Positions 1-10,662 are shown, counted from the stretch's first letter. The stretch is DNA of 64,000 bases from Seohaeicola saemankumensis (GCF_021021435.1 NZ_JAINWI010000013.1:62001-126000); one strand, 5' to 3'. Numbers and translations are program-made. Notes: a model not told the origin generated them from the sequence alone.

Positions 1-1139
1 GACTGGATGCCGCCTAGATCGGGTAGATAGGTGCTTTCCTCGTTGAACAGGTATTCGATGGCAGGCATGTTGGTGACCTGCCGTATACGGTGCAGAAGGC
101 GCTTGGCGACGTGCCATTTCTTGCAGATCACGATCAGAAGTTCGCGCTCGCGGCCAAGAGTGCTTTCGGTTTCCCAGAACCGCGAGGCAAAGCGCCGCCC
201 GATCCGGCCTCGACCCGCCAGAAATTTGTAAAGGCTGCGCCCCTCATTCGAGATCTGGAAGCGCACACCCTCGGCGGCATAAAGATCGCCCAGACGTTCC
301 TTGAGGTCGATGGCACCCGGACTGATCTTGCGCGCGAACAGAAAATCCTGACTGAGCAGCAAGTCATAGTGATCATTGTAGAACGTGACGGGCATCCCGT
401 AATCCGAGAACATCAGGAATGTCAGGGTGCGGGATCTGATTTCGTTCTTGGGAATCAGATGGCGCACCAGAGTCTGGAAAAAGGTTTCGTCCGGAATCCA
501 TGTCGTGCGGAAAAAGCGCATCACGTCGGGACGCTTGCGGGTGAATTGCAGGATCTGTTCAATTGTCCGGCGGCGCAGGCACCACCACTGGCTGCCAATC
601 TGGACCTGAATGTCCTGCGGTATCGCCCGCTTGAGCCCGAGTTTCCGTTGCAAGTTGAAGGCTGCGTAGAAAAGCCGCTTATGGGTGCGTTCGTTGAAGA
701 AATGGCGGTAGGTCAGCCGCTCTTCCTTGATGCCGGTCTTGATCCAGTCGCTTTCGAAATAATCGAAGCTTTCGATATAGTCGGCATCGGCCGAGTCCAG
801 AAAGCTATGGGCATATTCAGCTGATTTGATGGCCATGCAGTCGCCAGAGAGCATGTAGAAATGCGTGGCACGCGGAAAAGCCTCGACCGCCGATTGGACG
901 GCGTTGAGGGTTGCCTGCACCAGCGACCATTCGCCCCAACCGCATTTGATGCGGCGTTTGGCGAAAGTGACGTTCGGATTGTCCTGCAAGGCGGTCCGGA
1001 TCATCCGGTAATGCGCTGCGCTGGCGCGGGCATCGAAATGAATCGCCATATAATCGCCCACCGCCGTCAGGCGGTTCGCCTGGGCGATGATCGCTTCTGG
1101 GTCCTTGTGGCACAGAAGAATGAATGCAATTCTTGCCAT
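1..1139 (-). CDS. Beta-1,6-N-acetylglucosaminyltransferase-like protein (GT14 / DUF5928 type), C-terminus cut by the window edge
   Basis: The frame stays open from the ATG at 1139 to the window edge, so about 379 residues are seen and the 3' end is missing. The N-terminus reads MARIAFILLCHKDP, and a motif FYMLSGDCMAI follows near residue 95. Both are typical of core-2/I-branching (GT14-like) transferases, which add GlcNAc to a glycan from a nucleotide sugar. In Rhodobacterales such proteins often carry an extra C-terminal domain and lie next to a sulfotransferase, as here (divergent, 142 bp away). A role in a surface polysaccharide is inferred. The family call is from motifs read by eye. Confidence 0.75.
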   Translation of the reverse strand, partial: MARIAFILLCHKDPEAIIAQANRLTAVGDYMAIHFDARASAAHYRMIRTALQDNPNVTFAKRRIKCGWGEWSLVQATLNAVQSAVEAFPRATHFYMLSGDCMAIKSAEYAHSFLDSADADYIESFDYFESDWIKTGIKEERLTYRHFFNERTHKRLFYAAFNLQRKLGLKRAIPQDIQVQIGSQWWCLRRRTIEQILQFTRKRPDVMRFFRTTWIPDETFFQTLVRHLIPKNEIRSRTLTFLMFSDYGMPVTFYNDHYDLLLSQDFLFARKISPGAIDLKERLGDLYAAEGVRFQISNEGRSLYKFLAGRGRIGRRFASRFWETESTLGRERELLIVICKKWHVAKRLLHRIRQVTNMPAIEYLFNEESTYLPDLGGIQ

Positions 1140-1182
1140 TAGGGGAACCGGAAGCCTTTGGTTACAAGTATAGGGAAGGGTG

Positions 1183-1201
1183 ATACCGACCCTTGCGGTA
1201 T
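1183..1201. promoter_or_regulatory. Inverted repeat in a divergent promoter region
   Basis: ATACCG (1183-1188) and CGGTAT (1196-1201) form perfect 6-bp arms around 7 bases. They sit in the 142-bp gap between the divergent glycosyltransferase and sulfotransferase genes. A regulator site is possible. There is no T-run, so it is unlikely to be a terminator. Confidence 0.3.
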
Positions 1202-1281
1202 GAATAAACAGGCTTTCTTTCGTTTTTGCAAAGTTGGTATAAAGCGTCGCAATAAAAAGACGCATTTTTGGAGGCGGGTCG

Positions 1282-2100
1282 ATGGGATTTCCGGGCACAT
1301 GGATGACGGAAAGCGAAAGCGTGGTCTATCGTGTGGTGCCGAAATGCGCCTGCTCGACCATCGGTCAAATCCTTTACTATTCGGATCACGGCACGTTTTT
1401 TGACGGGGACATTCACGACTCGACGGCTGGTCTGCACAAATGGGCGCAACCCGACAGCCAGACGCTGATCGAAAAAAACGTCAAAAGCCACGGATCCTAC
1501 GCCTTTACCTGTGTCCGCAATCCCTACACACGTATTCTGTCATCCTTCTTTGACAAGATTTGCGGAATCCAGCGTAATGGGCGGCGCTACCGTGGCAATC
1601 TGGTGCCGATGCTGACCCAGAAATACGGCGTCGAAGTCGGCGGAGAGGACGGGACAACCGAGTTTGACCAGATCCGCAGTTTCCGCCGCTTCCTGCTGTT
1701 TGCGCGCGATACCATCCGTTGGCGGCGCCCGATGGAACCTGATATCCACTGGTCCGCGATGTCGGGCCATGTGTCGACCTTCATCGTGAATGGCGGCAGC
1801 TATGACAGCATTTTCTGGACCGAAGCGTTCAATGACGGGATGCAGAAGGTTCTCGATGCGATCGAGACACCGCATCAGGTTGATCTGAAAACAATCCCGC
1901 GCTTCAACGAATCCGAAGGCCACGGCCCCAAGCGGTTGCATCCGGTCGAGGATTATTTTGACGATTTGTCGATGCATCTTGTCTATGAAATCTACAAACG
2001 CGATTTCGAGTTGTTCAAATACGATTTCGAGAACCCTGCCAACAAGATGCCGCTGGGTGAAATTGATCTGGACGAGGTGCATGCCAAGCTTGGTGACTGA
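1282..2100 (+). CDS. Sulfotransferase family 2 protein (PAPS-dependent)
   Basis: This 272-residue protein probably transfers sulfate from PAPS to a carbohydrate. The 5'-phosphosulfate loop appears as PKCACST (residues 20-26). The 3'-phosphate site appears as the R79...S87 pattern in VRNPYTRILSS. The start ATG has a strong GGAGG 8 bases upstream. It is divergent from the GT14-like gene, so the pair may build and sulfate the same surface glycan (inference). A CysQ-like PAP phosphatase that could clear the by-product is at 45988-46767. The acceptor cannot be told from sequence. Confidence 0.85.
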   Translation: MGFPGTWMTESESVVYRVVPKCACSTIGQILYYSDHGTFFDGDIHDSTAGLHKWAQPDSQTLIEKNVKSHGSYAFTCVRNPYTRILSSFFDKICGIQRNGRRYRGNLVPMLTQKYGVEVGGEDGTTEFDQIRSFRRFLLFARDTIRWRRPMEPDIHWSAMSGHVSTFIVNGGSYDSIFWTEAFNDGMQKVLDAIETPHQVDLKTIPRFNESEGHGPKRLHPVEDYFDDLSMHLVYEIYKRDFELFKYDFENPANKMPLGEIDLDEVHAKLGD

Positions 2101-2108
2101 CGGTCCTG

Positions 2109-3329
2109 TCAGCCGCGCATCAGGTCAGGTAAATCACCCGTCAGCCCTGCCGCCTCGCGGATGAAACCGCGACGCAATCCGGGCAGCGCGTTGATCACAC
2201 CCATGCCGATATCGCGGCCAAACCGCAGCAACGGGTTGTCGCTGGCAAAAATCCGGTTTGTCAGATCGGTCGCCACGGCCAATGTCGCTGTGTCGAAACG
2301 GCGCCATTGCTGATAGCGTGCCAGCACCAGTTCCGAGGCGATATCCTCGCCCCTCTTGCGGGCATCCGACACAACCTGTGCCAAGGCCGCAATGTCGCGC
2401 AGACCTGCGTTCAGCCCCTGTCCGGCAATTGGATGCACGCCATGCGCGGCATCTCCCACCAGTGCAAGTCGGGGAGCGACAAAACTGTTGGCCAGCGTCA
2501 GGTTCAACGGATAGGTATAGCGCGCGCCGGACAGACGGATTTCCCCCAGAAAGTCGCCAAACCGCGGGCGCAGCATGTCGAGATAGGCGTTATCCTCAAG
2601 CGCATGGAATGCGGCTGCATTGGCATGGGTTTCCGACCAGACGATCGAGCTGCGATTGCAGGTCAGCGGCAGGATTGCCAATGGTCCGGGGGGCATGAAG
2701 AACTGGTGCGCGATGCCGTGATGGGGCAGATCATGCTCGATCGCGCAGACCAGCGCCGTTTGTCCGTAGTCCCATCCCGTGCGGGAAATCCCTGCGCGTT
2801 CGGCCGTACCGGATGTGCGCCCGTCAGCCCCGACCAGAACGCGTCCGGTCAGCCTGCGGTCATCCTCCAGCGTAACACTGATCCCTTGCGGACCAGTTGC
2901 CTGACGAACAACGCGCGTATCATTCAGACGTGTTATCAGCGGGTGTCGGTCTAGGGCCTCCAGAACGGCCTTCCGCAAGTGGCGATCCTCGACCATGTGA
3001 CCCATCGGGCCTTCTTCGATCTCGGCATGGTCGAAATGCAGGTGGAACGGCGATAGCGGCCCCTCGCCTGCGCGCCCGTCACTGACCTTGATTTCCAGCA
3101 TGGGCTGGGCGTTGTCTGCGATGCTGTCCCACAATCCCAGATGCCGCAGCAACCTGACCGAGGCCAGCGCCAGCGCATAGGAACGACCGTCAAAGCCCTC
3201 GGCTGCGAGTTTTGCTGCCGGTTGCGCGTCGATCACGGTGGAGGTCAGGCCGGAGCGGGCCAGTGCAAGAGCCAGAACAGGACCGTTCAGTCCGCCGCCC
3301 ACAATCAGGAAATCGCTGTCATATGTCAT
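2109..3329 (-). CDS. UbiH/UbiF-type FAD-dependent monooxygenase (ubiquinone biosynthesis hydroxylase)
   Basis: This 406-residue flavoprotein hydroxylase probably acts on the ubiquinone ring precursor. The FAD-binding Rossmann motif IVGGGLNGP begins near residue 8. The second FAD motif, GDAAHGVHPIAGQGLN, lies in the C-terminal third and is characteristic of the UbiH/UbiF/VisC family. The start is ATG 3329, because the frame upstream of it looks non-coding and overlaps the divergent promoter. It faces the sulfotransferase tail to tail (8-bp gap) and diverges from the amidase. The exact ring position hydroxylated cannot be decided. Confidence 0.85.
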   Translation of the reverse strand: MTYDSDFLIVGGGLNGPVLALALARSGLTSTVIDAQPAAKLAAEGFDGRSYALALASVRLLRHLGLWDSIADNAQPMLEIKVSDGRAGEGPLSPFHLHFDHAEIEEGPMGHMVEDRHLRKAVLEALDRHPLITRLNDTRVVRQATGPQGISVTLEDDRRLTGRVLVGADGRTSGTAERAGISRTGWDYGQTALVCAIEHDLPHHGIAHQFFMPPGPLAILPLTCNRSSIVWSETHANAAAFHALEDNAYLDMLRPRFGDFLGEIRLSGARYTYPLNLTLANSFVAPRLALVGDAAHGVHPIAGQGLNAGLRDIAALAQVVSDARKRGEDIASELVLARYQQWRRFDTATLAVATDLTNRIFASDNPLLRFGRDIGMGVINALPGLRRGFIREAAGLTGDLPDLMRG

Positions 3330-3417
3330 GGGGCAAATATGGGGGAAGAGGCGGGATTGTCCATGCGCCTCTGTGCCGCTACCGTCCGCCCTGTTACATT
3401 CAGGGAGGGGGCTGGGA

Positions 3418-4746
3418 ATGCAGGAATGGTTGGGCCGCATGGCAGCGGAACAAGGGCGGGCGATTGGAGCCGGTGAACTTGATCCGGTGGATCTGACACA
3501 GGCCTATCTGGATGCGATTGCCGCGCATCCCTTGGCAGACAGGATCTATGCCCGCCTTATGCCCGAACGCGCCCTGGCCGAAGCAGGCGCTGCGCGCGAC
3601 CGCGCGCAGTCGGGGCAGCGCCTGTCGGTGCTGGATGGAGTGCCGATCAGTTGGAAAGACCTGTTCGATACAGCAGGCGTTGCGACCGAAGCAGGGTCTG
3701 CCCTTTTGAAAGACCGCGTGCCGGATCGGGATGCCGATGTCTTGCGAAATGCCACCGCCGCAGGTTTGGTCTGCCTTGGCAAAACGCATATGAGCGAGTT
3801 GGCCTTCAGCGGCTTGGGTTTGAACCCTGTGACCGCCACCTCGCCTTGTGTGAACGATCATGCTGCGGTGTCGGGCGGATCAAGCTCGGGTGCGGCGGCC
3901 TCGGTCGCGTTCGGACTGGCAGCCTGCGGGATCGGCACAGATACGGGCGGGTCGGTGCGGATTCCGGCGGCATGGAATGATCTGGTGGGCCTAAAAACAA
4001 CTGCGGGGCGGGTCTCGTCGCGCGGGGTCGTGCCGCTTTGCGCGAAGTTCGATACCGTCGGGCCACTTTGCCGCTCGGTCGAGGATGCAGCGCTGATGCT
4101 AGCCGCACTGGAAGGCAGGCGGCCTGCTGATTTGCGCGGGACCAGCCTGAAAGGACGGCGGTTTGCCATCCTCAAGACTGTCGTAATGGATGATCTGCGC
4201 GACGCGCCGGCCAGCGCTTTCGCCTCGGCTGTCGCACGACTTGAAGCCGCAGGCGCGCTTATTTCCGAGGTAGAAGCACCGGAACTGGCGGCCTCCATGA
4301 CGCTGGCGCCAGTCCTGTTCACGGCCGAGGCCTACGGCATTTGGCGCGATGTGATCGAGGCAAATCCGCATCTGATGTTTGACCAGATACTCGAGCGGTT
4401 TCGTGGCGGGGCAGGGGTGAAAGCTTCAGATTACGTAGCAGCATGGCGCAAGCTGGAAGAGACCCGTCGCACATGGCATGCGCGTATGGCCGGATTTGAT
4501 GCCGTGATCTGCCCGACCGCACCGAACCTGCCGCCCGATCTGGACAAGTTGATGACCGATCACGATTACTACGTGACCGAAAATCTGCTGACCCTCCGCA
4601 ACACACGCGCAGGCAATCTGATGGGGCTGAGCGCGGTTACATTGCCGACAGGGACGCCAAGTTGCGGGATGATGCTGATGGGTGCCCCCCTGGCCGAAGA
4701 ACGCCTGTTGCGCCTTGCTGCCGCCGTAGAAACCGCTCTGCGATGA
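3418..4746 (+). CDS. Amidase (amidase signature family)
   Basis: This 442-residue amidase hydrolyses a carboxamide by the Ser-cisSer-Lys triad. Lys80 is in SWKDLFD, the serine-rich loop GGSSSG covers Ser155-157, and Ser179 is in DTGGSVRIP. The ATG at 3418 follows AGGGAGGGGG. A longer open frame from 3238 would run through the divergent UbiH promoter and is rejected. The substrate is unknown. GatA is unlikely because no gatB or gatC is nearby. A second amidase of the same family is at 29226. Confidence 0.88.
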   Translation: MQEWLGRMAAEQGRAIGAGELDPVDLTQAYLDAIAAHPLADRIYARLMPERALAEAGAARDRAQSGQRLSVLDGVPISWKDLFDTAGVATEAGSALLKDRVPDRDADVLRNATAAGLVCLGKTHMSELAFSGLGLNPVTATSPCVNDHAAVSGGSSSGAAASVAFGLAACGIGTDTGGSVRIPAAWNDLVGLKTTAGRVSSRGVVPLCAKFDTVGPLCRSVEDAALMLAALEGRRPADLRGTSLKGRRFAILKTVVMDDLRDAPASAFASAVARLEAAGALISEVEAPELAASMTLAPVLFTAEAYGIWRDVIEANPHLMFDQILERFRGGAGVKASDYVAAWRKLEETRRTWHARMAGFDAVICPTAPNLPPDLDKLMTDHDYYVTENLLTLRNTRAGNLMGLSAVTLPTGTPSCGMMLMGAPLAEERLLRLAAAVETALR

Positions 4747-4903
4747 TCGGTTTGCGGCTTTGCAGACAAATTTGCCGCAACGATTTTGCTGAAATGCCAC
4801 AAGAGTCGGGAATCCCGCTGCTTTTTCTGGACGCAAGCGCCGCAGTTGGATAGTTTGCAACCAAACGGGGCGCAATGATCCCGATGATTGAGGCAGTATA
4901 AGA

Positions 4904-6082
4904 ATGTTCCCCGAGCGGTTCTCGAACCTACCGGCCTATGCGTTCCCGCGTTTGCGGGCGCTTCTGGACGCGCATGCGCCCGGTGGTCCGGTCGTGCATA
5001 TGACCATCGGTGAACCGAAACACGCCTTTCCCGACTGGATCGGACGGGTGATTGCCGAAAACGTCGCGGATTTTGGCCGTTACCCGCCCAATGAAGGCGC
5101 GCCGGAACTGTTGAATGCCATCGGCGACTGGATCAAGCGGCGCTACGATGTGCCCGTTGATGCACAACGTCAGGTGATGGTTCTGAACGGCACGCGCGAG
5201 GGACTCTACAATGCCTGCATGGCGCTTGTGCCCGAACAAAAAAACGGGACAAAGCCCGTCATCTTGATGCCGAACCCGTTCTATCAGGTCTACATGATCA
5301 GCGCGATTTCGGTTGCGGCAGAGCCTGTGTTTGTTCCTGCGACGCGCGACGGGGGCTATCTGCCTGATTACACCGGGCTGCCTGCGGATGTGCTGAACCG
5401 TACAGCGGCTGCTTATATCTGTTCGCCTGCCAATCCGCAGGGCGCAGTTGCCAGCCGCGCCTATTGGCGTGATCTGATCGGCTTGGCCGAGCAGTATGAT
5501 TTCAAGATATTCGCGGATGAATGCTATTCCGAGGTCTACCGTGACGCAGCCCCCGCTGGCGCGCTTGAGGTCGCCGCCGAGATGGGGGCCGATCCTGAAC
5601 GCGTAGTGATTTTCCATTCGCTGTCCAAGCGATCGAACCTTCCGGGGTTGCGGTCCGGCTTCATGGCGGGCGGACCGGACAGCATCGCGCGTGCGCGGCA
5701 GCTTAGGGCCTATTCCGGTGCGCCCGTTCCCTTGCCGCTGCAAAAGGCGTCAGAAACCGTGTGGGCGGACGAGGCCCATGTAGTCGAGAACCGCCGCCTT
5801 TACGGAGAGAAGTATCTGGCCGCCGACAGGATTTTTGCCGGCGTAAACAGCTACAAAGGGCCTGAGGCGGGCTTTTTCCTGTGGCTGCCGGTTGAGGATG
5901 GAGAGGTTGCCGCGCTGAAGCTTTGGCAACAGACAGGTGTGCGGGTTTTGCCCGGTGCCTATCTCAGCCGCGATGTGAACGGGGACAACCCCGGCAAAGG
6001 TTATATCCGGGTCGCTATGGTGGCCCCAATCAACGAGATGCAGGCGGGGCTGATCGCCTTGCGTGACTGCATTTATGGGTAA
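4904..6082 (+). CDS. PLP-dependent class I/II aminotransferase (DapC/AspC-like)
   Basis: This 392-residue protein has the fold-type I aminotransferase pattern. IGEPKH is near the N-terminus, SPANPQG is the substrate-carboxylate loop, ADECYSEVY provides the PLP pyridine-N aspartate, and [12 protein letters not shown] carries the Schiff-base Lys and phosphate-binding Arg. Its context beside ftsK and its motifs match proteins annotated as succinyldiaminopimelate aminotransferase, which would place it in lysine and peptidoglycan precursor synthesis. That assignment is by family resemblance. GAGGCAG lies 10 bases before the ATG. It ends 16 bp before the ftsK start. Confidence 0.8.
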   Translation: MFPERFSNLPAYAFPRLRALLDAHAPGGPVVHMTIGEPKHAFPDWIGRVIAENVADFGRYPPNEGAPELLNAIGDWIKRRYDVPVDAQRQVMVLNGTREGLYNACMALVPEQKNGTKPVILMPNPFYQVYMISAISVAAEPVFVPATRDGGYLPDYTGLPADVLNRTAAAYICSPANPQGAVASRAYWRDLIGLAEQYDFKIFADECYSEVYRDAAPAGALEVAAEMGADPERVVIFHSLSKRSNLPGLRSGFMAGGPDSIARARQLRAYSGAPVPLPLQKASETVWADEAHVVENRRLYGEKYLAADRIFAGVNSYKGPEAGFFLWLPVEDGEVAALKLWQQTGVRVLPGAYLSRDVNGDNPGKGYIRVAMVAPINEMQAGLIALRDCIYG

Positions 6083-6098
6083 AAGGACGAGGGCAGGC

Positions 6099-9000
6099 AT
6101 GGCATATCAAACCCGTGGGCGCGATCCGCTGTTTGACAGCAACGTTCAGGCAGCAATCGAGAAACGCGGCAAGGAATTGCTGGGTTTGGCGTTGCTTGTG
6201 CTGGGATGTGCAGCAGCGGCGATGGTCATGTCCTATAATCCCGAAGATCCGTCTTTCCTGTCGGCCACCGATGCGCCCGTCCAGAACTGGATGGGTCGTT
6301 TGGGGGCCACGATTGCCGCGCCGTTGTTCATGATCGCAGGCTGGGGTAGCTGGGCCATCGCGATTGTGCTGTTTGCCTGGGGCGTCCGCTTTACTTTGCA
6401 TCTCGGTGAAGAGCGCGCTGTCGGGCGGCTAATTTTTGCGCCCATCGCGGTGGCGCTCTGCTCGGTCTATGCGGCGACGTTGAATCCCGGCGAGATATGG
6501 CAGGATACCCACCATTTCGGCTTGGGCGGCGTGTTCGGCGATATGATCATGGGCATGATCCTGACGGCCATCCCGCTTGGCAGCACGGTCGGGATCAAAC
6601 TTGCCTCGCTGGTGATGGCGGTTGTGATGCTGGCCTTGGGCGCTTTTGTCATGGGCTTCACGCGACCCGAATTGAAGCGGATCAGTCGCTTCCTTCTGGT
6701 CGGTATGATCCTCTCCTATGCCCGTCTGATGCACGTGATGGGGCGCGGTGCCTCGGGCACGGTGCAAATGGCGCAAGGGTTGCAAGCTCGCGCAGCCGAA
6801 CGCCGCCTGATCCGGGAGCGTGAGTCCGAAGATACCGCCGCTTGGGCGGCAACCAATATGCGGGAGACTGCGACACCCCCGATGGCGCAGTCCGCCCGCG
6901 CGCCATTGGTGGCGCGCCGTCATGACGTGCCGCCCGCGCCCGTCCAGCAATGGGACGAGCAAGACGATTGGCCGGAGGAGGAATATCATACGCCTGCAGC
7001 CGGTCCCGTCGAGAAGATCAAGACTGGTCTTCTGGCGCGTGTCCCCGGCTTTGGTCGCCGCGTTGAGGCGATGCCGGAACCCGAACTGGTCGAGCAGTAT
7101 CCATCGGACACCTATCTCCAGCATGACCTCGCGCCGGGGGATGACCGTATCCGCGCCAAGATTGCCGATGTGATCAAATCGCGCGTCCGTCCTGTGGCAC
7201 CGATGGCACCTGTCCAGCATGCGCCGCTGACCCGTGGACGCGGGCGCGGGCCTGACCCCTTGTTGTTCAATCCGGCCCGCAGCGGTGCTTTGAAAGCCGA
7301 ACCTCCTTTGACAGCGGCGCATCGCCCTGCTGTAGCGGCGACCGCGGCAACAGCCGCAAGGATGATACCGCCGGTCGTGGCAGCCGCTGCGCCTGTCAGT
7401 CAGAATTTCGCGCATCAGGCCGATGATGATGACGAGGGTAATATCTTCGATGATTCCTATGACGCGTCGTTCGACTCCGCATATGACCTGCCCGAAGATA
7501 CACCATTCGACATGTCTGATGGCGTCGAGGATGACGGATACACAGCCTACGCTGCTTCGACGGATATGCAGGCCGCACCGTTACAAATTCCCGTCGCCCA
7601 GCCGCGCAGTGTCGTCCAGAACCCCGTCCGCAAGCCGCTCCAGCCTTCGACCCGCGCCAAGGCCGAGGCGCAGCCGACGCTGAAGTTTGACGCGTCCGAG
7701 GCGGTTTACGAGCTTCCGCCGCTTGCATTGTTGTCAAACCCCTCGCTGATCACGCGCCATCACCTGAGCGACGAGGCACTGGAACAGAATGCCCGCATGC
7801 TGGAATCCGTGCTGGATGATTACGGCGTGAAAGGCGACATCGTATCTGTCCGTCCCGGTCCTGTTGTGACCATGTACGAACTGGAACCCGCGCCCGGCCT
7901 CAAGGCCAGCCGTGTGATCGGTCTGGCCGACGACATCGCGCGCTCCATGTCGGCCCTGTCTGCGCGTGTTTCGACCGTGCCGGGCCGCACCGTGATCGGT
8001 ATCGAATTGCCCAACGAGAACCGCGAGAAAGTGGTCCTGCGCGAGATCCTGTCCGCACGTGATTATGGCGACAGCAACATGAAACTGCCGCTTGCCCTTG
8101 GCAAGGACATCGGCGGAGATCCGATGGTGGCCAACCTTGCCAAGATGCCCCACTTGTTGATCGCGGGAACCACGGGATCGGGTAAATCGGTGGCGATCAA
8201 CACGATGATCCTGTCGCTGCTCTATCGTCTGACGCCCGAAGAATGCCGGTTGATCATGATTGACCCCAAAATGCTGGAATTGTCTGTTTATGACGGAATT
8301 CCGCATCTGCTGTCCCCCGTTGTGACCGATCCGAAAAAAGCGGTCGTCGCCCTGAAATGGGTCGTCGGCGAGATGGAAGAGCGTTACCGCAAAATGTCCA
8401 AGATGGGCGTCCGCAATATCGACGGCTATAACAGCCGCGTAGCGGATGCGCTGGCCAAGGGCGAGATGTTCAGCCGCACGGTGCAGACCGGCTTTGACGA
8501 CGAAACCGGCGAACCAGTCTTCGAAACCGAAGAACTGATGCCCGAAAAGATGCCCTATATCGTTGTCATCGTCGACGAGATGGCCGACCTGATGATGGTC
8601 GCAGGCAAGGAGATCGAAGCCTGCATCCAGCGTCTGGCGCAAATGGCGCGGGCGTCCGGTATCCATCTGATCATGGCCACACAGCGCCCCTCGGTCGATG
8701 TGATCACCGGTACGATCAAGGCGAACTTTCCCACGCGGATCTCGTTTCAGGTCACCTCGAAAATCGACAGCCGCACAATTCTTGGTGAAATGGGTGCCGA
8801 GCAGCTTCTGGGGATGGGTGATATGCTGTATATGGCTGGCGGCGCCAAGATCACGCGCTGCCACGGTCCTTTCGTCAGCGACGAGGAAGTCGAGGAGATC
8901 GTGAACCACCTCAAAGCTTTCGGTCCGCCGAAATACATGAACTCGGTTCTGGATGGTCCTGACGAGGACCGCGAGGCCGATATTGATGCGGTGCTTGGTC

Positions 9001-9218
9001 TGGCCAGCGGCGGCAACACCGATTTGGAAGATGCGCTTTATGACACGGCGGTCGCTATTGTTGTGAAAGATCGCAAATGTTCGACCTCCTATATTCAGCG
9101 GAAACTGGCGATCGGCTATAACAAGGCCGCGCGTCTGGTCGAGCAGATGGAGGAGCAAGGCGTTGTCAGTTCCGCGAACCATGTTGGCAAACGCGAGGTG
9201 CTGGTGCCCGAACACTGA
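6099..9218 (+). CDS. ftsK: DNA translocase FtsK
   Basis: This 1039-residue septal DNA pump clears and resolves chromosome termini at division. The N-terminal 180 residues hold about four hydrophobic membrane segments. A low-complexity linker, rich in Ala, Pro and acidic residues, runs to about residue 530. The motor follows, with Walker A GTTGSGKS near 690-697 and Walker [10 protein letters not shown] near 820-828. The C-terminal 70 residues are the gamma winged helix ([19 protein letters not shown]). The ATG at 6099 follows AGGACGAGGG. Starts at 6063 or 6075 would overlap the aminotransferase. Confidence 0.95.
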   Translation: MAYQTRGRDPLFDSNVQAAIEKRGKELLGLALLVLGCAAAAMVMSYNPEDPSFLSATDAPVQNWMGRLGATIAAPLFMIAGWGSWAIAIVLFAWGVRFTLHLGEERAVGRLIFAPIAVALCSVYAATLNPGEIWQDTHHFGLGGVFGDMIMGMILTAIPLGSTVGIKLASLVMAVVMLALGAFVMGFTRPELKRISRFLLVGMILSYARLMHVMGRGASGTVQMAQGLQARAAERRLIRERESEDTAAWAATNMRETATPPMAQSARAPLVARRHDVPPAPVQQWDEQDDWPEEEYHTPAAGPVEKIKTGLLARVPGFGRRVEAMPEPELVEQYPSDTYLQHDLAPGDDRIRAKIADVIKSRVRPVAPMAPVQHAPLTRGRGRGPDPLLFNPARSGALKAEPPLTAAHRPAVAATAATAARMIPPVVAAAAPVSQNFAHQADDDDEGNIFDDSYDASFDSAYDLPEDTPFDMSDGVEDDGYTAYAASTDMQAAPLQIPVAQPRSVVQNPVRKPLQPSTRAKAEAQPTLKFDASEAVYELPPLALLSNPSLITRHHLSDEALEQNARMLESVLDDYGVKGDIVSVRPGPVVTMYELEPAPGLKASRVIGLADDIARSMSALSARVSTVPGRTVIGIELPNENREKVVLREILSARDYGDSNMKLPLALGKDIGGDPMVANLAKMPHLLIAGTTGSGKSVAINTMILSLLYRLTPEECRLIMIDPKMLELSVYDGIPHLLSPVVTDPKKAVVALKWVVGEMEERYRKMSKMGVRNIDGYNSRVADALAKGEMFSRTVQTGFDDETGEPVFETEELMPEKMPYIVVIVDEMADLMMVAGKEIEACIQRLAQMARASGIHLIMATQRPSVDVITGTIKANFPTRISFQVTSKIDSRTILGEMGAEQLLGMGDMLYMAGGAKITRCHGPFVSDEEVEEIVNHLKAFGPPKYMNSVLDGPDEDREADIDAVLGLASGGNTDLEDALYDTAVAIVVKDRKCSTSYIQRKLAIGYNKAARLVEQMEEQGVVSSANHVGKREVLVPEH

Positions 9219-9313
9219 AAGGCGGGCACTTCACAAACCCCTCTCGGTGGTGTCTCGCTTTCGTGACGCAAGACTAGGGTGCAGAAGGCGCATATAGCGT
9301 TTATATTGATACT

Positions 9314-9922
9314 ATGAACATGATGCGAATTTTGCTGGCCCCTGTCCTTGTGGTGGTGATGGCCCTTCCGGCAGCGGCAGAGAAACTGTCTTTGTCGACT
9401 TTGTCCCAATATCTGAACAACCTGCGGACAGCGACCGGCGCCTTCACCCAGATCAACGGGGATGGCACGATCTCGACCGGAACGATCTATATCAACCGTC
9501 CGGGGCGGATCAGGTTCGAATATGCCCCGCCGGACGATACGCTGGTGATTGCCGGTAGTAGCAGCGTTGCGATTTTCGATGCCAAGTCGAATACGGGGCC
9601 GGAAACCTACCCTCTGGCACGCACGCCCTTGTCGATCATTCTGGCCGACACGGTCAATCTTGGACAGGCCCGTATGGTCGTGGGACATACCTATGACGGC
9701 ACTGCGACGACCGTGACAGCGCAAGATCCGGACAATCCTGACTATGGCAATATCCAGCTTGTTTTTACCGGAAACCCGATCCAGTTGCGGCAATGGTTGA
9801 TCAATGATGATGCGGGTAACAGCACAACCGTGGTGCTGGGTGACATGCAGACAGGCACCGCGATGTCTGCATCCCTTTTCAACATCCAGCTTGAGGCGAA
9901 CCGGCGGTCAAGCAACCGCTGA
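9314..9922 (+). CDS. lolA: Outer-membrane lipoprotein carrier protein LolA
   Basis: This 202-residue periplasmic chaperone carries lipoproteins from LolCDE to the outer membrane. A signal peptide of about 23 residues ends in AAAE. The body shows the LolA pattern: an early LSQYLNNLRTATGAFTQ segment, then GRIRFEYAPPDDTLVIAG near residue 60 and a strand-rich remainder. It lies 95 bp after ftsK, the order often seen in alphaproteobacteria. It converges with the flavin reductase (15-bp gap) with no obvious terminator. Confidence 0.9.
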   Translation: MNMMRILLAPVLVVVMALPAAAEKLSLSTLSQYLNNLRTATGAFTQINGDGTISTGTIYINRPGRIRFEYAPPDDTLVIAGSSSVAIFDAKSNTGPETYPLARTPLSIILADTVNLGQARMVVGHTYDGTATTVTAQDPDNPDYGNIQLVFTGNPIQLRQWLINDDAGNSTTVVLGDMQTGTAMSASLFNIQLEANRRSSNR

Positions 9923-9937
9923 CTGCTTTGGCACGGC

Positions 9938-10483
9938 TTATCCCCGCCCGATCTCGGCGCGCAGAGATGCCATCAGGTCTTTCAAAGTTTTGATGTAAAG
10001 ATCGCCCTTCAGATGCCCGTCCTCATCGAACTGCACCGAGGTTTCGGCCAGAAACATCTCTGGGCCTTGCAGTATACGCGGACGAAACGCGACCATACTG
10101 TTGCGCAACATCACTTGCGCGCGTTCACCGCCAGCGCGCCCTGCTGTGGCAGACAGAATGGCGACCGGCTTCCCGGACCACGGCGTACCTTTGGTCCGGC
10201 TGACCCAATCCAGTGCATTTTTCAGAACGCCGGAAATACCCTTGTTATACTCGGGCGTCGAAATCAGAACCGCGTCGGCTGCAACAATCTGATCTGACAA
10301 AAGCTGCACGGCTGCAGGGATACCTTCGGCGTCTTCCAGATCTCCATTATAGAGAGGCAGATTGAGATTCGCCTCGGTATAGTTGGCCTCGCCAAAAAGG
10401 CGTGCGGCCTCGGCCAAAAGTTTGCGATTGAAAGACCCGCTCCGCAGCGAGCCCGAAATTCCCAAAAGGGTCGGATTGGGCAT
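9938..10483 (-). CDS. NADPH-dependent FMN reductase (ChrR/YieF-like)
   Basis: This 181-residue flavodoxin-like quinone or flavin reductase has the FMN-phosphate loop GISGSLRSGSFNRKL at residues 7-21 and the second FMN motif TPEYNKGISGVLKNALDW in the middle. Both are typical of the NADPH_dep_FMN_red family. The start is ATG 10483, because AAAGGTAG precedes it by about 5 bases; an upstream in-frame GTG has no such site. It probably performs two-electron quinone reduction in the cytosol. The native substrate is unknown. Confidence 0.85.
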   Translation of the reverse strand: MPNPTLLGISGSLRSGSFNRKLLAEAARLFGEANYTEANLNLPLYNGDLEDAEGIPAAVQLLSDQIVAADAVLISTPEYNKGISGVLKNALDWVSRTKGTPWSGKPVAILSATAGRAGGERAQVMLRNSMVAFRPRILQGPEMFLAETSVQFDEDGHLKGDLYIKTLKDLMASLRAEIGRG

Positions 10484-10604
10484 GAAAACTACCTTTGCTT
10501 GGTGCACATTTCAGGCCAGGACCTAAACCTGATGCCCACCAAGACAAGTCGCGGTGTTGCGCATAAGCTGTTGAAAAACGCATGCGATCGCCAGGACAGC
10601 ACGA

Positions 10605-10634
10605 AAACGCCCCGCCAGTCAAGGCAGGGCGTTT
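10605..10634 (-). terminator. Rho-independent terminator after the OmpA-like gene
   Basis: The arms AAACGCCCCGCC (10605-10616) and GGCAGGGCGTTT (10623-10634) pair at 11 of 12 positions around a 6-base loop. Read on the minus strand, the stem ends in TTTT. It lies 28 bp beyond the stop of the minus-strand OmpA-like gene. Confidence 0.8.
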
Positions 10635-10662
10635 CCAAAGCGTTAAGGCTGTCAGGGGCCTA

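Noticed and set aside
3238-3417. Longer amidase start at 3238
   Set aside because: It would overlap the divergent UbiH gene by 92 bases and has no ribosome site. ATG 3418 has a strong one.
4747-4903. Small gene in the gap between the amidase and aminotransferase genes
   Set aside because: The short frames here have no start with a ribosome site and no recognisable product. I see nothing else in this 157-bp gap.
7734-9215. Long minus-strand open frame (493 codons) opposite ftsK
   Set aside because: It lies entirely antisense to the motor domain of ftsK. The His/Arg/Asp-rich composition is that of a reverse frame, and no family motif is seen.
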